In this document: one piece after another, positions 1 through 6,138 of the stretch
How the letters are laid out: every line of letters begins with the position of its first letter
How positions within the stretch are numbered: position 1 is the stretch's first letter
DNA from: Limisphaerales bacterium
GTDB lineage: Bacteria; Verrucomicrobiota; Verrucomicrobiia; Limisphaerales; UBA11358
Direction: 5' to 3'
Assembly (NCBI GenBank): GCA_003455565.1
Contig: DMQW01000335.1
Location: 3,412-11,275, forward strand
Length of the DNA: 7,864 nucleotides
Program-made: the position numbers and the translations under genes
The notes under the pieces: generated by a model
Seen by the model: the letters and a program-made list of their open reading frames with translations, nothing else
Databases searched by the model: none
Told to the model about the DNA's origin: nothing

Positions 1-305
1 ACATTCGGCGTGGTGAAAACTTTTTCGCGGCGCAATTTGCGGATGCCTGTTTCATTCAGCTTCGACTGGTCGCGCTGCAATTTGTCCGCCTTGCGCAGGC
101 GGGCCTTGGCCTTCACCAGCCGCCGCCGTTCGGTCACGTCGGGGCAAAAAATTTCCCGCGCCGCCGTGAGCAGTCGCGTGCATTCCTCGACCGAAAGTTC
201 CGCCAGCACCGCGCGATTGCCCGCCGCGATTTCGAGGATTTCCGTGGCGGACTTCAGTTGCGCGGCCAGACCATCGCGCGCAGATTTTGCAGATTCGTTT
301 TTCAT
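1..305 (-). CDS. N-terminal fragment of an unidentified basic protein, possibly a large SDR-type oxidoreductase (gene runs off the left edge)
   Basis: Reading leftward from an ATG at 305-303, the frame stays open for 101 codons to the first base of the window, so only the 5' end of the gene is present. The visible protein starts MKNESAKSARDGLAAQLKSA. It has a helical first half containing EILEIAAGNRAVLAELSVEE, then a Cys-Pro-Asp-Val segment, then a strongly basic stretch (RRRLVKAKARLRKADKLQRD) and KLNETGIRKLRREKVFTTPN at the edge. No signal peptide is visible. No catalytic domain is reached. The basic stretch followed by VFTTPN recalls, from memory, the N-terminal extension of long bacterial short-chain dehydrogenases whose NAD(P)-binding Rossmann domain comes later; this is a tentative inference. 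The start has no clear Shine-Dalgarno. The gene diverges from the peroxidase gene across about 130 bases. Competing frames on either strand here give lower-complexity Arg/Ser-rich translations. Confidence 0.6.
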   Translation of the reverse strand, partial: MKNESAKSARDGLAAQLKSATEILEIAAGNRAVLAELSVEECTRLLTAAREIFCPDVTERRRLVKAKARLRKADKLQRDQSKLNETGIRKLRREKVFTTPN

Positions 306-437
306 CAATTGACAGCCCACAGATTGATTTCGCCGGTGCGGCAAGTAAATATGTTTCCGGTGGTCTTGCGCTTTTACCCGTTGCCAAAGCTGATTCATCG
401 GGTTGACAAGAAGCTTGTTCTGCACAATCATTTCACC
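306..437. promoter_or_regulatory. Divergent intergenic region between the truncated gene and the peroxidase gene
   Basis: These 132 bases separate two start codons that point away from each other, so promoters for both genes should lie here. It is less GC-rich than the flanking genes. A TTGACA hexamer occurs at 309-314, but no suitable -10 box follows it on the plus strand. A second TTGACA at 403-408 is better placed and is listed separately. A 5-base inverted repeat, ACAAG-AAG-CTTGT, occupies 406-418 and overlaps that hexamer. I could not identify a convincing promoter for the minus-strand gene. Confidence 0.4.
403..432 (+). promoter_or_regulatory. Candidate sigma70-type promoter for the peroxidase gene
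   Basis: A perfect TTGACA lies at 403-408. With a 17-18 base spacer, the -10 position falls on AATCAT or ATCATT (426-432), a poor match to TATAAT. If this is used, transcription would begin at or near the ATG at 438, giving an almost leaderless message. That agrees with the absence of a Shine-Dalgarno before that ATG. The -10 is weak, so the call is tentative. Confidence 0.25.
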
Positions 438-977
438 ATGAAAACATTCGCCAGCCTGGCCGCGTTATTTCTTATGACTGCATTACTCCACGCCGGTATT
501 TATGACATCGCCGTCAAAGACATTGACGGCAAGGACACCACGCTCGGCGCCTGCAAGGGCAAGGTGGTATTGATTGTCAACGTCGCATCCAAATGCGGTT
601 TCACGCCGCAATACAAAAATCTCGAAGCCGTTTATCAGAAATACAAAGATCAGGGCTTCGTCGTTCTCGGCTTTCCGTGCAACCAGTTTGGCGGGCAGGA
701 ACCCGGCACGGACGCGGAGATCAAACAATTCTGCACCTCCAAATACGATGTGACTTTTCCGCTCTTCGATAAAATTGAAGTGAACGGCGCGAACCGCCAT
801 CCGCTTTACGTCGCGCTGGCCGGCGCGAATTCGCCGTTCCCCGGCAACATTACCTGGAACTTCAACAAGTTTCTCATCGGCAAAGATGGGAAAATTCTCA
901 AACGGTTCGATTCCAAGGTCACGCCCGATTCACCGGAAGCGACGGCGGCCATTGAAGCTGCGCTGGCGGCAAAGTAA
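438..977 (+). CDS. gpx: Exported glutathione-peroxidase-family thiol peroxidase
   Basis: The 179-residue protein reduces hydrogen peroxide or organic hydroperoxides. The first ~19 residues (MKTFASLAALFLMTALLHA) form a signal peptide, so it should act outside the cytoplasm. The family motifs are in order: NVASKCGFTPQY with the peroxidatic Cys53, FPCNQFGGQEP with Cys81 and the catalytic Gln87, EIKQFC with Cys99, and WNFNKFLI with catalytic Trp140 and Asn141. The active-site residue is cysteine (TGC), not selenocysteine. Cys99 sits where yeast Gpx3-type enzymes carry the resolving cysteine, which predicts a Cys53-Cys99 disulfide reduced by a thioredoxin-like partner and not by glutathione; this is inferred from the family. 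I chose the ATG at 438 because it gives a clean signal peptide. The same frame is open upstream to 258, but that extension would bury the signal peptide in unrelated sequence. Family and catalytic residues are certain; the physiological reductant is not. Confidence 0.95.
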   Translation: MKTFASLAALFLMTALLHAGIYDIAVKDIDGKDTTLGACKGKVVLIVNVASKCGFTPQYKNLEAVYQKYKDQGFVVLGFPCNQFGGQEPGTDAEIKQFCTSKYDVTFPLFDKIEVNGANRHPLYVALAGANSPFPGNITWNFNKFLIGKDGKILKRFDSKVTPDSPEATAAIEAALAAK

Positions 978-1157
978 CGACGGCCAATAAAGCAGGACAG
1001 GAGATCAGGAATTGCATGATGAAATAACATCTGCGTTCAAACGGAATCAAATTGTTAATCCTGTCTTGAAATTCTTCGCCATTGACCGCCGCACCTTGAC
1101 GCTGACGGGCAAAAGCGACAGACTTGCGCTCCGTTTCTGAATTAAACAAATCATTTT
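978..1157. other. Intergenic region with a spaced inverted repeat, no gene seen
   Basis: This 180-base gap between the peroxidase and ridA holds no credible reading frame. GACAGGA at 996-1002 and its reverse complement TCCTGTC at 1059-1065 form a 7-base inverted repeat 56 bases apart, which may be the worn ends of a small interspersed repeat. The last 25 bases before ridA are AT-rich and could include its promoter, but no good -35/-10 pair or Shine-Dalgarno is visible. No poly-T terminator hairpin follows the peroxidase gene. Confidence 0.3.
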
Positions 1158-1541
1158 ATGGCCACCAAAACCATCATCAAACCCGCGAAATCACCCACGG
1201 CCGTCGGCCCGTATAATCACGCGGTGCGCGTCGGCGACCTGCTGTTCTGCGCGGGCCAGATTCCCATCAACCCCGCCGATGGCAGCTTGATTGCCGGCGA
1301 CATTAAAGTTCAGACCGAGCGCGTGCTGGAAAATGTGAAGGCAATTTTGGACGACCAGAAACTCACGTTCGCCAACGTCGTGAAAAGCACCGTGTTCCTG
1401 ACCGACCTCGTAAACTTCGCCGGGATGAATGAAGTTTACGCGAAGTATTTCACGGAGAATTTCCCGGCGCGTTCGACGATTCAAGTCGCCGGCCTGCCCA
1501 AGGGTGCGAGCGTGGAGATTGAAGTCATCGCGCATTTCTAA
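1158..1541 (+). CDS. ridA: RidA family 2-iminobutanoate/2-iminopropanoate deaminase
   Basis: The 127-residue protein matches the full length of the RidA (YjgF/YER057c/UK114) family and needs no extension. RidA hydrolyses reactive enamine/imine intermediates released by PLP enzymes such as threonine dehydratase to 2-keto acids and ammonia, protecting PLP enzymes from damage; it works as a cytoplasmic trimer. Visible signatures are SPTAVGPYNHAV with Tyr19 near the N-terminus, LLFCAGQIPINP with the glycine-glutamine turn at 33-34, and PARSTIQVAGLPKGASVEIEVIA near the C-terminus. Arg105 there is the substrate-carboxylate-binding arginine of active RidA members, and Glu120 is the conserved acidic residue, so the deaminase function is plausible and not only the fold. 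The ATG at 1158 is the only sensible start and has no Shine-Dalgarno. No amino-acid biosynthesis gene is adjacent, so context adds nothing. Confidence 0.95.
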   Translation: MATKTIIKPAKSPTAVGPYNHAVRVGDLLFCAGQIPINPADGSLIAGDIKVQTERVLENVKAILDDQKLTFANVVKSTVFLTDLVNFAGMNEVYAKYFTENFPARSTIQVAGLPKGASVEIEVIAHF

Positions 1542-1564
1542 AATGAAAACCGTCGGCTGCCATC

Positions 1565-1597
1565 CCCTCACCCTGACCCTCTCCCGTGAGGAGAGGG
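1565..1597 (+). repeat. Left copy of a 33-base hairpin repeat (inverted pair with 1683-1715)
   Basis: This copy begins CCCTCACCC, then TGA, then forms a perfect 8-base-pair hairpin: CCCTCTCC at 1577-1584, a five-base CGTGA loop, and GGAGAGGG at 1590-1597. It matches the reverse complement of 1683-1715 at 27 of 33 positions by my count. It starts 23 bases after the ridA stop codon. No T-run follows the stem, so it is not a classic terminator. The pattern resembles the short CCCTCACCC/CCCTCTCCC intergenic repeats scattered through many bacterial genomes. Confidence 0.8.
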
Positions 1598-1682
1598 GAC
1601 AGCGGGCGGCGCTCAATTTTTTTCCGATTGATTATCCGGCAAATCCAGTCGCCGATTTTCGAGTGAGACGGGAAACGATTCT

Positions 1683-1715
1683 CCCTCTCCCATGGGGAGA
1701 GGGCCGGGGTGAGGG
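1683..1715 (-). repeat. Right copy of the 33-base hairpin repeat, inverted
   Basis: Read on the minus strand this copy also begins CCCTCACCC and contains a 9-base-pair hairpin: CCCTCTCCC at 1683-1691, an ATG loop, and GGGAGAGGG at 1695-1703 on the plus strand. Compared with the left copy, the stem bases are kept while the loop differs (CATG against GTGA). The two copies bracket an 85-base centre, giving a ~150-base inverted-repeat unit that could be a two-hairpin REP-like element or a miniature inverted-repeat element. It ends 29 bases before the rmuC start; a possible GTG start at 1709 falls inside it. Confidence 0.8.
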
Positions 1716-1744
1716 AGAGCGTAAAACAAAAACTTCCTAAAACC

Positions 1745-3112
1745 ATGCCAGCCGGAGTTTATTTATTGATCGGCCTCGCCCTCGGTGGCGGGCTGGGTTT
1801 GCTCGTCGGCTGGCTGCTCGGTCGCGGACGCGCGGCGGCGCCGGCAGATTCGCGGCTGGAAAACGACTTAAGTCAGCGGCTCACGCAGCGCGAATCGGAA
1901 CTTGCCCAGACGCGCGAGCAACTTTCGCAAAGTAAAACTTCGCTCGCCACCGCGCAGGCAAATCATGCGGCGGCGGAGAAAATTCTCGCCGAACAAAAGC
2001 AGCTTCACGAACAGACCCTGCGCGACGCCAAGGCCGCACAGGAAAAGGCGCTGGCCGACTTGCGTGACACGTTCAAGGCATTGAGCGCGGATGCCCTGAA
2101 GCAGTCCGCGCCGGAATTTTTGCGGTTGGCGGAACAGACGTTTGGGAAATTTCAAGAGACGGCCAAGGGCGACCTCGCACAACGGCAGGAAGCCATCAAA
2201 GGATTGGTCGAGCCGCTCAAGCAACAGCTCGAAACGTATCAGAAGAATTTGCAGTCGAGCAGTGCGGCGCAGTCCTCGACGCTGGGCGAGGTGAAGAAGC
2301 AATTGGAACTGCTCTCGCAACAAAGCACGGCGCTCGCGCAGGAGACGCAGCAGTTCCGGCTGGTGCTGCACTCGAACCAGGCGCGCGGCAAGTGGGGCGA
2401 GGAAACGCTGCGGCGCGTCGTCGAGGCGGCGGGCATGAGCGCGCATTGTGATTTTACCGAGCAGACGTCATCGGGCGAAAACCGGCCGGACCTCGTCGTG
2501 AAATTGCCGGGCGACCGCTTCATCATCGTGGACGCGAAAGTGCCAGATTTCGATTTTTTTAATGCGTTGGAATCGGCGGAGCCGGTAAAGCGTGCCGAGG
2601 CGCTGGCGGCGCACGCGGCAAAATTGAAAGGCACGATCAAGGCGCTGGCCGACCGCGATTATCCGCGCCAGTTTCCGAACGCGCTGGATTACGTCGTGCT
2701 GTTCGTGCCGGCGGAATCGCTGTTCAGCGCGGCGCTGGAAGGCGACCACGATTTGATCGTGTGGGCGGCGGAGAAACGGATTTTGCTGGCCACGCCGGCG
2801 TCACTCATCGCGCTGCTGCGTTCGGTGAGCGTGAGCTGGCAGCAGCACGCGCAGACGGAGAACGCGCAGAAAATCGCCGAGGCGGCGCAGGAACTTTTTG
2901 CGCGCGTCGTCACGTTCACCGAGCATCTGGAAAAAATCCGGGGCGGACTGGACACGGCGAACCGGGCGTTTAATCAGGCCGTGGGCAGTTACGAATCGCG
3001 CATCAAACCGGCGGGCGAAAAACTGCAAAAGCTCGGCGGCGGCACGGGCGGAAAAGATTTGGCTGAATTGCCGCCGCTGGACGCAACGCTGCGTTTGCCA
3101 CCGGCAGCTTGA
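1745..3112 (+). CDS. rmuC: RmuC family protein (membrane-anchored, nuclease-like fold)
   Basis: The 455-residue protein belongs to the RmuC family, implicated in E. coli in limiting inversion at short inverted repeats; its biochemical activity is not established. Residues ~4-25 (start MPAGVYLLIGLALGGG) form one membrane segment. Residues ~30-205 are a long Gln/Ala/Glu-rich coiled coil. The RmuC core follows, from QARGKWGEETLRRVVEAAG (Trp217) onward. It includes RPD (Asp249) and IIVDAKVPDFDFF (Asp263, Lys265), together a PD-(D/E)xK-like endonuclease signature. It also has the conserved DYVVLFVPAESLF and LLATPASLIALLRSV stretches. Length is close to that of E. coli RmuC. I chose the ATG at 1745 because a GTG at 1709 in the same frame lies inside the intergenic repeat and would put a charged 12-residue extension before the membrane segment. 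The gene converges on the histidine kinase gene. Confidence 0.93.
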   Translation: MPAGVYLLIGLALGGGLGLLVGWLLGRGRAAAPADSRLENDLSQRLTQRESELAQTREQLSQSKTSLATAQANHAAAEKILAEQKQLHEQTLRDAKAAQEKALADLRDTFKALSADALKQSAPEFLRLAEQTFGKFQETAKGDLAQRQEAIKGLVEPLKQQLETYQKNLQSSSAAQSSTLGEVKKQLELLSQQSTALAQETQQFRLVLHSNQARGKWGEETLRRVVEAAGMSAHCDFTEQTSSGENRPDLVVKLPGDRFIIVDAKVPDFDFFNALESAEPVKRAEALAAHAAKLKGTIKALADRDYPRQFPNALDYVVLFVPAESLFSAALEGDHDLIVWAAEKRILLATPASLIALLRSVSVSWQQHAQTENAQKIAEAAQELFARVVTFTEHLEKIRGGLDTANRAFNQAVGSYESRIKPAGEKLQKLGGGTGGKDLAELPPLDATLRLPPAA

Positions 3113-3140
3113 TTTCAAAAACCGCCGGCGCGTCCTCGTT

Positions 3141-3170
3141 GTAGCGGCAGCAGCCGACGTGAGTCGGCTC
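3141..3170 (+). repeat. REP-like hairpin, left arm of an inverted pair
   Basis: The unit starts with GTAG (3141-3144) and carries a 6-base-pair hairpin GCCGAC-GTGA-GTCGGC at 3153-3168. In RNA the loop is GUGA, a GNRA tetraloop. A GTAG foot next to a hairpin is the known architecture of REP sequences mobilised by RAYT (TnpA-REP) transposases; assigning this repeat to that class is inference. Compared with the right arm there are a few extra bases between the GTAG and the stem. Confidence 0.7.
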
Positions 3171-3177
3171 TGATTTT
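3153..3177 (+). terminator. Possible rmuC terminator formed by the left repeat hairpin
   Basis: The 6-base-pair GC-rich stem with GUGA loop at 3153-3168 is followed by TCTGA and five T residues at 3173-3177, 41 bases after the rmuC stop codon. The T-run is short and offset by five bases from the stem, so termination would be modest. On the minus strand the second arm folds equally well but has no T-run behind it. Confidence 0.35.
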
Positions 3178-3183
3178 TAGAAT

Positions 3184-3207
3184 GAGCGGACTCACGTCCG
3201 CTGCTAC
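3184..3207 (-). repeat. REP-like hairpin, right arm of the inverted pair
   Basis: On the minus strand the arm reads GTAG, CA, then the hairpin GCGGAC-GTGA-GTCCGC and a closing TC. The hairpin lies at 3201-3186. It shares foot, loop and stem length with the left arm, but the third stem pair is G-C instead of C-G, with both sides changed together. Each arm therefore pairs perfectly with itself but not perfectly with the other arm. The repeat ends four bases from the stop codon of the histidine kinase gene. Confidence 0.7.
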
Positions 3208-3211
3208 GAAG

Positions 3212-4774
3212 TTACGCCGCGATTTTCAGATGCGTGAGGCGGAAGATCGTGCCTTTGGGTTCGTTGGGCAGGCACGCGATTTCCCAGCCGTGCGCGAGCA
3301 CAATCTGCGAGACGACGGCGAGGCCGAGGCCGGTGCCTTTCTGGTGCGTGGTGAAATAGGGTTTGAAAATTTCCTGCCGGTTTTCGGGCGGCACGCCGTG
3401 GCCGTCGTCGCGGATTTCCAGCAACGCCTCGGTGGCGCTGGCGCGGCGCACTTCAATTTTTATTTGTCCGCCTTCGCCCACGGCCTGGATGGCGTTGAGG
3501 AGCAGATTGAACAGCACCTGGCGCAAGAGTTGTTCGTCGGCTTCGATGGCGAGCGGGTCGCCGCCGGTTTCCACGCGGAGTTTCTTTTCCTCAATGTCAA
3601 AGTTCAAGGTGCGGACGATTTCGCCGGCGGCGGCGGTGAGCGCGATTTTCGTGCGGCGGACTTCGCGCGGGCGCGAGTAGTTGATGAACTCGGTGAGTTG
3701 CGCGGTGACTTTGTCGGTCTCGTCCACGATGGTTTTGGACTGGGCGCGGACTTCGGGCGAGGCGTCGGGCAGGCGCGAAATCATCTGGGCCATGCCGCGA
3801 ATGAGGTTGAGTGGATTGCGCGTTTCGTGCGCGAGGCCGGCGGCGGCGAGGTTCAATTCCTTGAGATGCGAATTAAGTTCGCTCGCACGCACGAGGCGGA
3901 TCTGGAGTTCGGCGGTCTGGCCGGTGTTGCGCCGGGCGAGGCCGGCACCGAGCGCGGCGATGCCGGCGAAAAAGCCGATGACGCAGCGCAGCCAGAGGTC
4001 GCGCGTGCAGATGGCGCGGTAATTTTCCGTGGACATGGCGAGGACGAGTCCGTGCAGTTCGCGCTTGGCGACGAGCGCCTTGAATTCGGTCTCGGACATC
4101 CCGCGCATCCACGGCGGACGATGATTGCCGCCGCGCGGACGTTCGCCGTTCTCGTTGGGCGGCGGTGGCGGTGGCATTTCAATTTCCCCGCTGGCGTTGG
4201 TGAAAGGTGGCGGAAAATTCGTTGTCGAAAATTCAAAGCGATTCGTCTCACCCGGTCGCGGTTCGCGACGGGAAAATTCGCGACCGCGCGCGGCGTCGTT
4301 GGTCAGATTGCGCGGCGGGATGACGACGGTGGCGTTGTTGGTCGCGCCTTCGGGGCTGACGCTCGCGCCTTCGACGGGTAAAACGAAGATGACGTAATCG
4401 CCCGACCAGCGTTCGCTTTCGGCGGGATTTTCGCGGGAGAGCAGATTCGTGTCGCCGGCGGAGACGACGGGGTCGCCCTCGGTGTTCAGCAGGCCGATGG
4501 CGGTGAGGCCGCTGGACTGGACGAGGGCGTTGGTGCGACTGCGGACCAGTTCGTTGAGGACGGGTTCGAGCCGTTCCTGGAAAATGGCGCCGCGAAACCG
4601 GAGCGCCCGCGTGACGGCGCTCAAGGTGCTGGCGATTTCGTGCGAGCGGTTACGGAGATCGGACTTGGCGGTTTCGACGACGCGGTAATGCTCCTCGAAT
4701 TGCCAGCCGACAACGAGCAGCCACGCCCCGGCGAGGAGGCCATAGACGAGTCGGTGGCTGCGTTTCAATTCCAT
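3212..4774 (-). CDS. Membrane sensor histidine kinase (NtrB/ZraS/PilS-like core), no partner regulator nearby
   Basis: The 520-residue protein has a membrane segment at ~8-24 (LVYGLLAGAWLLVVGW), a ~230-residue periplasmic region, a second membrane segment at ~260-280 (CVIGFFAGIAALGAG), then the kinase core. The H box AAAGLAHETRNPLNLIRGMA places the phospho-acceptor at His316. The ATP-binding domain shows the N box FNLLLNAIQAV, the G1 box DDGHG, the F box IFKPYFTT and the G2 box GTGLGLAVV. All key residues are present, so it should autophosphorylate. The periplasmic part contains GLTAIGLLNTEGDPVVSAG, which could be a Cache/PAS-like strand pair, and a low-complexity Pro/Asn/Arg-rich stretch (~140-225, with six prolines in a row). 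ATG at 4774 is preferred over an in-frame TTG at 4780. The gene starts 42 bases after the secretin gene on the same strand and is probably co-transcribed. No receiver or HTH protein is adjacent. Ligand and target are unknown. Confidence 0.92.
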   Translation of the reverse strand: MELKRSHRLVYGLLAGAWLLVVGWQFEEHYRVVETAKSDLRNRSHEIASTLSAVTRALRFRGAIFQERLEPVLNELVRSRTNALVQSSGLTAIGLLNTEGDPVVSAGDTNLLSRENPAESERWSGDYVIFVLPVEGASVSPEGATNNATVVIPPRNLTNDAARGREFSRREPRPGETNRFEFSTTNFPPPFTNASGEIEMPPPPPPNENGERPRGGNHRPPWMRGMSETEFKALVAKRELHGLVLAMSTENYRAICTRDLWLRCVIGFFAGIAALGAGLARRNTGQTAELQIRLVRASELNSHLKELNLAAAGLAHETRNPLNLIRGMAQMISRLPDASPEVRAQSKTIVDETDKVTAQLTEFINYSRPREVRRTKIALTAAAGEIVRTLNFDIEEKKLRVETGGDPLAIEADEQLLRQVLFNLLLNAIQAVGEGGQIKIEVRRASATEALLEIRDDGHGVPPENRQEIFKPYFTTHQKGTGLGLAVVSQIVLAHGWEIACLPNEPKGTIFRLTHLKIAA

Positions 4775-4816
4775 GAACAATTTCAGTTGGTCGGCGTTGC
4801 GCGGGCGAAGCCAAAG

Positions 4817-6103
4817 TTATTTTTTCTTCACCGGCACGCGTTCGAGGAAGCGGTCAAGCTCCTGTTCGGAAACTGAATTGGTGATGAGTTGCGACTGGCG
4901 CGTTTCCCCGACGGCCAGGGCGGCGAGTTGGGACGGGGCGTCAACAATATGCGGGGTGAGGAACATCAGCAGTTCGGTCTTGGTTTCGGTTTTGTTGCTG
5001 AACTTGAACAACTGGCCAAGCAGCGGGATGTCGCCGAGAAACGGAATTTTGCTGTCGGCGGAGCCTTTGCTGTTGGAGATCAGGCCGCCGATGACGACGG
5101 TCTGGCCGCTGGGCGTGACCACCACGGTGTCGGCGGAACGGATGTTAAGGTTCGGCGCATATACCGGAGTTGAAGCCGTGCCGAGCAGCGTGCTGCCCGC
5201 CGCGATCAATTGTCCCGGACTCGAGTTGTCCACGGACGAAGTCTGGGGCTGGACAATCATTTCCACCAGGCCGTTCGCGCCGATAAACGGAGTGACATTC
5301 AGGATGATGCCCACTTCCGTATAATTTCCGTTAATGATGGGAATAGTGGTGCTTCCTGACGTGGTGTAGGTAACGCCGCTGGGCAGATAAATTTCCTGGC
5401 CCACGACAATCTTGGCAAGCTGCCCGTCGCGCGCCAAGATGGACGGTCGCGACAGCACCTGCGATTTGCCGGCGAGGGCAATGGCCTGAACCGTCGCCGT
5501 AAAATCATTGCCGAGGACTTGATAAAGGCCGCCCGAACCAGACGCCCCGGCCAGAGTCTGGGGCAGAGCGAAATTATTGCCCATGTTAAAACTCTTCCCG
5601 TAAATCGGGCTTAACAATGTAGCTGTCACCGCATTTGAACCAGAACCCGTGATGGTAGTGTTGGTAAAATACCCGGTGATTTGAGCCAGACTTTTGCCCA
5701 GGCTGCCGCCGGTGTAAGAACCTTGCACCCCGATGTCCGATGAATTGTTCCGCTGCACTTCGAGGAACACAACCTTGATCAGCACCTGCGGCTTGGGCGA
5801 GTCGAGGTTGGCGAGGACGTTGCTGATCTGCAGGCTCGTCTCCTCGTCCGCGATGACGACGATGTTATGCGTCTGCGGGTCAACCGTGATGGTCGCGCTG
5901 CCGACCGAACCGTTATTGTTGTAGGAACCCGCCGTGGAATTGTTGTTGCGATTCCCGCCAAAATTGCCGCCACCGCCGCCAAAACCACCGAAGCCACCAA
6001 AATTGCCGCCGCCGCCGCGTTGCTGCGCGTGGCTTTCAACTGCGGCGCAGGCCAGAACGATCAGGACGCCGCCGAGGATTTTTTTAAAATTGTTTGTCTT
6101 CAT
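4817..6103 (-). CDS. gspD: Secretin barrel protein: C-terminal half of a GspD-like secretin with its own signal peptide
   Basis: The 428-residue protein forms the outer-membrane channel of a type II secretion-like system. A signal peptide (MKTNNFKKILGGVLIVLACA, cleavage near SHA-QQ at 26/27) is followed by a Gly/Asn-rich linker at 29-66. Next is half of an N3-type domain (ATITVDPQTHNIVVIADEE to NVLANLD, ~70-101). The secretin domain follows, with VLSRPSILARDGQLAKIVVG (216-235), VGIILNVTPFI (264-274), SADTVVVTPSGQTVVIGGLI (323-342), KIPFLGDIPLLGQLFKF (352-368) and ELLMFLTPHIV (377-387). These are the classic secretin signatures. GspD proteins are normally ~650 residues with N0-N1-N2-N3 in front; here those are missing and lie in the upstream gene. 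A weak lipobox-like LAC occurs at 17-19. The ~40 residues after the barrel could bind a pilotin. The gene is 35 bases downstream of its partner, on the same strand. Confidence 0.93.
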   Translation of the reverse strand: MKTNNFKKILGGVLIVLACAAVESHAQQRGGGGNFGGFGGFGGGGGNFGGNRNNNSTAGSYNNNGSVGSATITVDPQTHNIVVIADEETSLQISNVLANLDSPKPQVLIKVVFLEVQRNNSSDIGVQGSYTGGSLGKSLAQITGYFTNTTITGSGSNAVTATLLSPIYGKSFNMGNNFALPQTLAGASGSGGLYQVLGNDFTATVQAIALAGKSQVLSRPSILARDGQLAKIVVGQEIYLPSGVTYTTSGSTTIPIINGNYTEVGIILNVTPFIGANGLVEMIVQPQTSSVDNSSPGQLIAAGSTLLGTASTPVYAPNLNIRSADTVVVTPSGQTVVIGGLISNSKGSADSKIPFLGDIPLLGQLFKFSNKTETKTELLMFLTPHIVDAPSQLAALAVGETRQSQLITNSVSEQELDRFLERVPVKKK

Positions 6104-6138
6104 AATTTTCTTTCGCGTTGGCTAATTACAGCCACACC

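Noticed and set aside
258..437. Upstream extension of the peroxidase frame to an ATG at 258
   Set aside because: It would overlap the start of the divergent gene and hide a clean signal peptide; the extension has no family similarity.
1709..1744. GTG start giving rmuC a 12-residue N-terminal extension
   Set aside because: The GTG lies inside the intergenic hairpin repeat, and the extension puts charged residues in front of an otherwise typical N-terminal membrane anchor. The ATG at 1745 is better.
1868..2446. A 192-codon minus-strand open frame inside rmuC
   Set aside because: Leu/Arg-rich shadow of the coiled-coil part of rmuC, without motifs or a plausible start context.
3141..3207. CRISPR-like repeat
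   Set aside because: There are only two arms, in inverted orientation, and no regularly spaced direct repeats or spacers.
3182..4381. A 399-codon plus-strand open frame antisense to the histidine kinase gene
   Set aside because: Its translation is low-complexity Gly/Ala/Arg/Phe-rich with no recognisable motif. The opposite strand encodes a kinase with every catalytic box intact, so this is a codon-bias shadow.
6104..6138. Frameshift or sequencing error splitting one secretin gene in two
   Set aside because: The second protein begins with a complete signal peptide (basic start, hydrophobic core, SHA-QQ site) after a proper stop and a 35-base gap. A simple indel would not create this.
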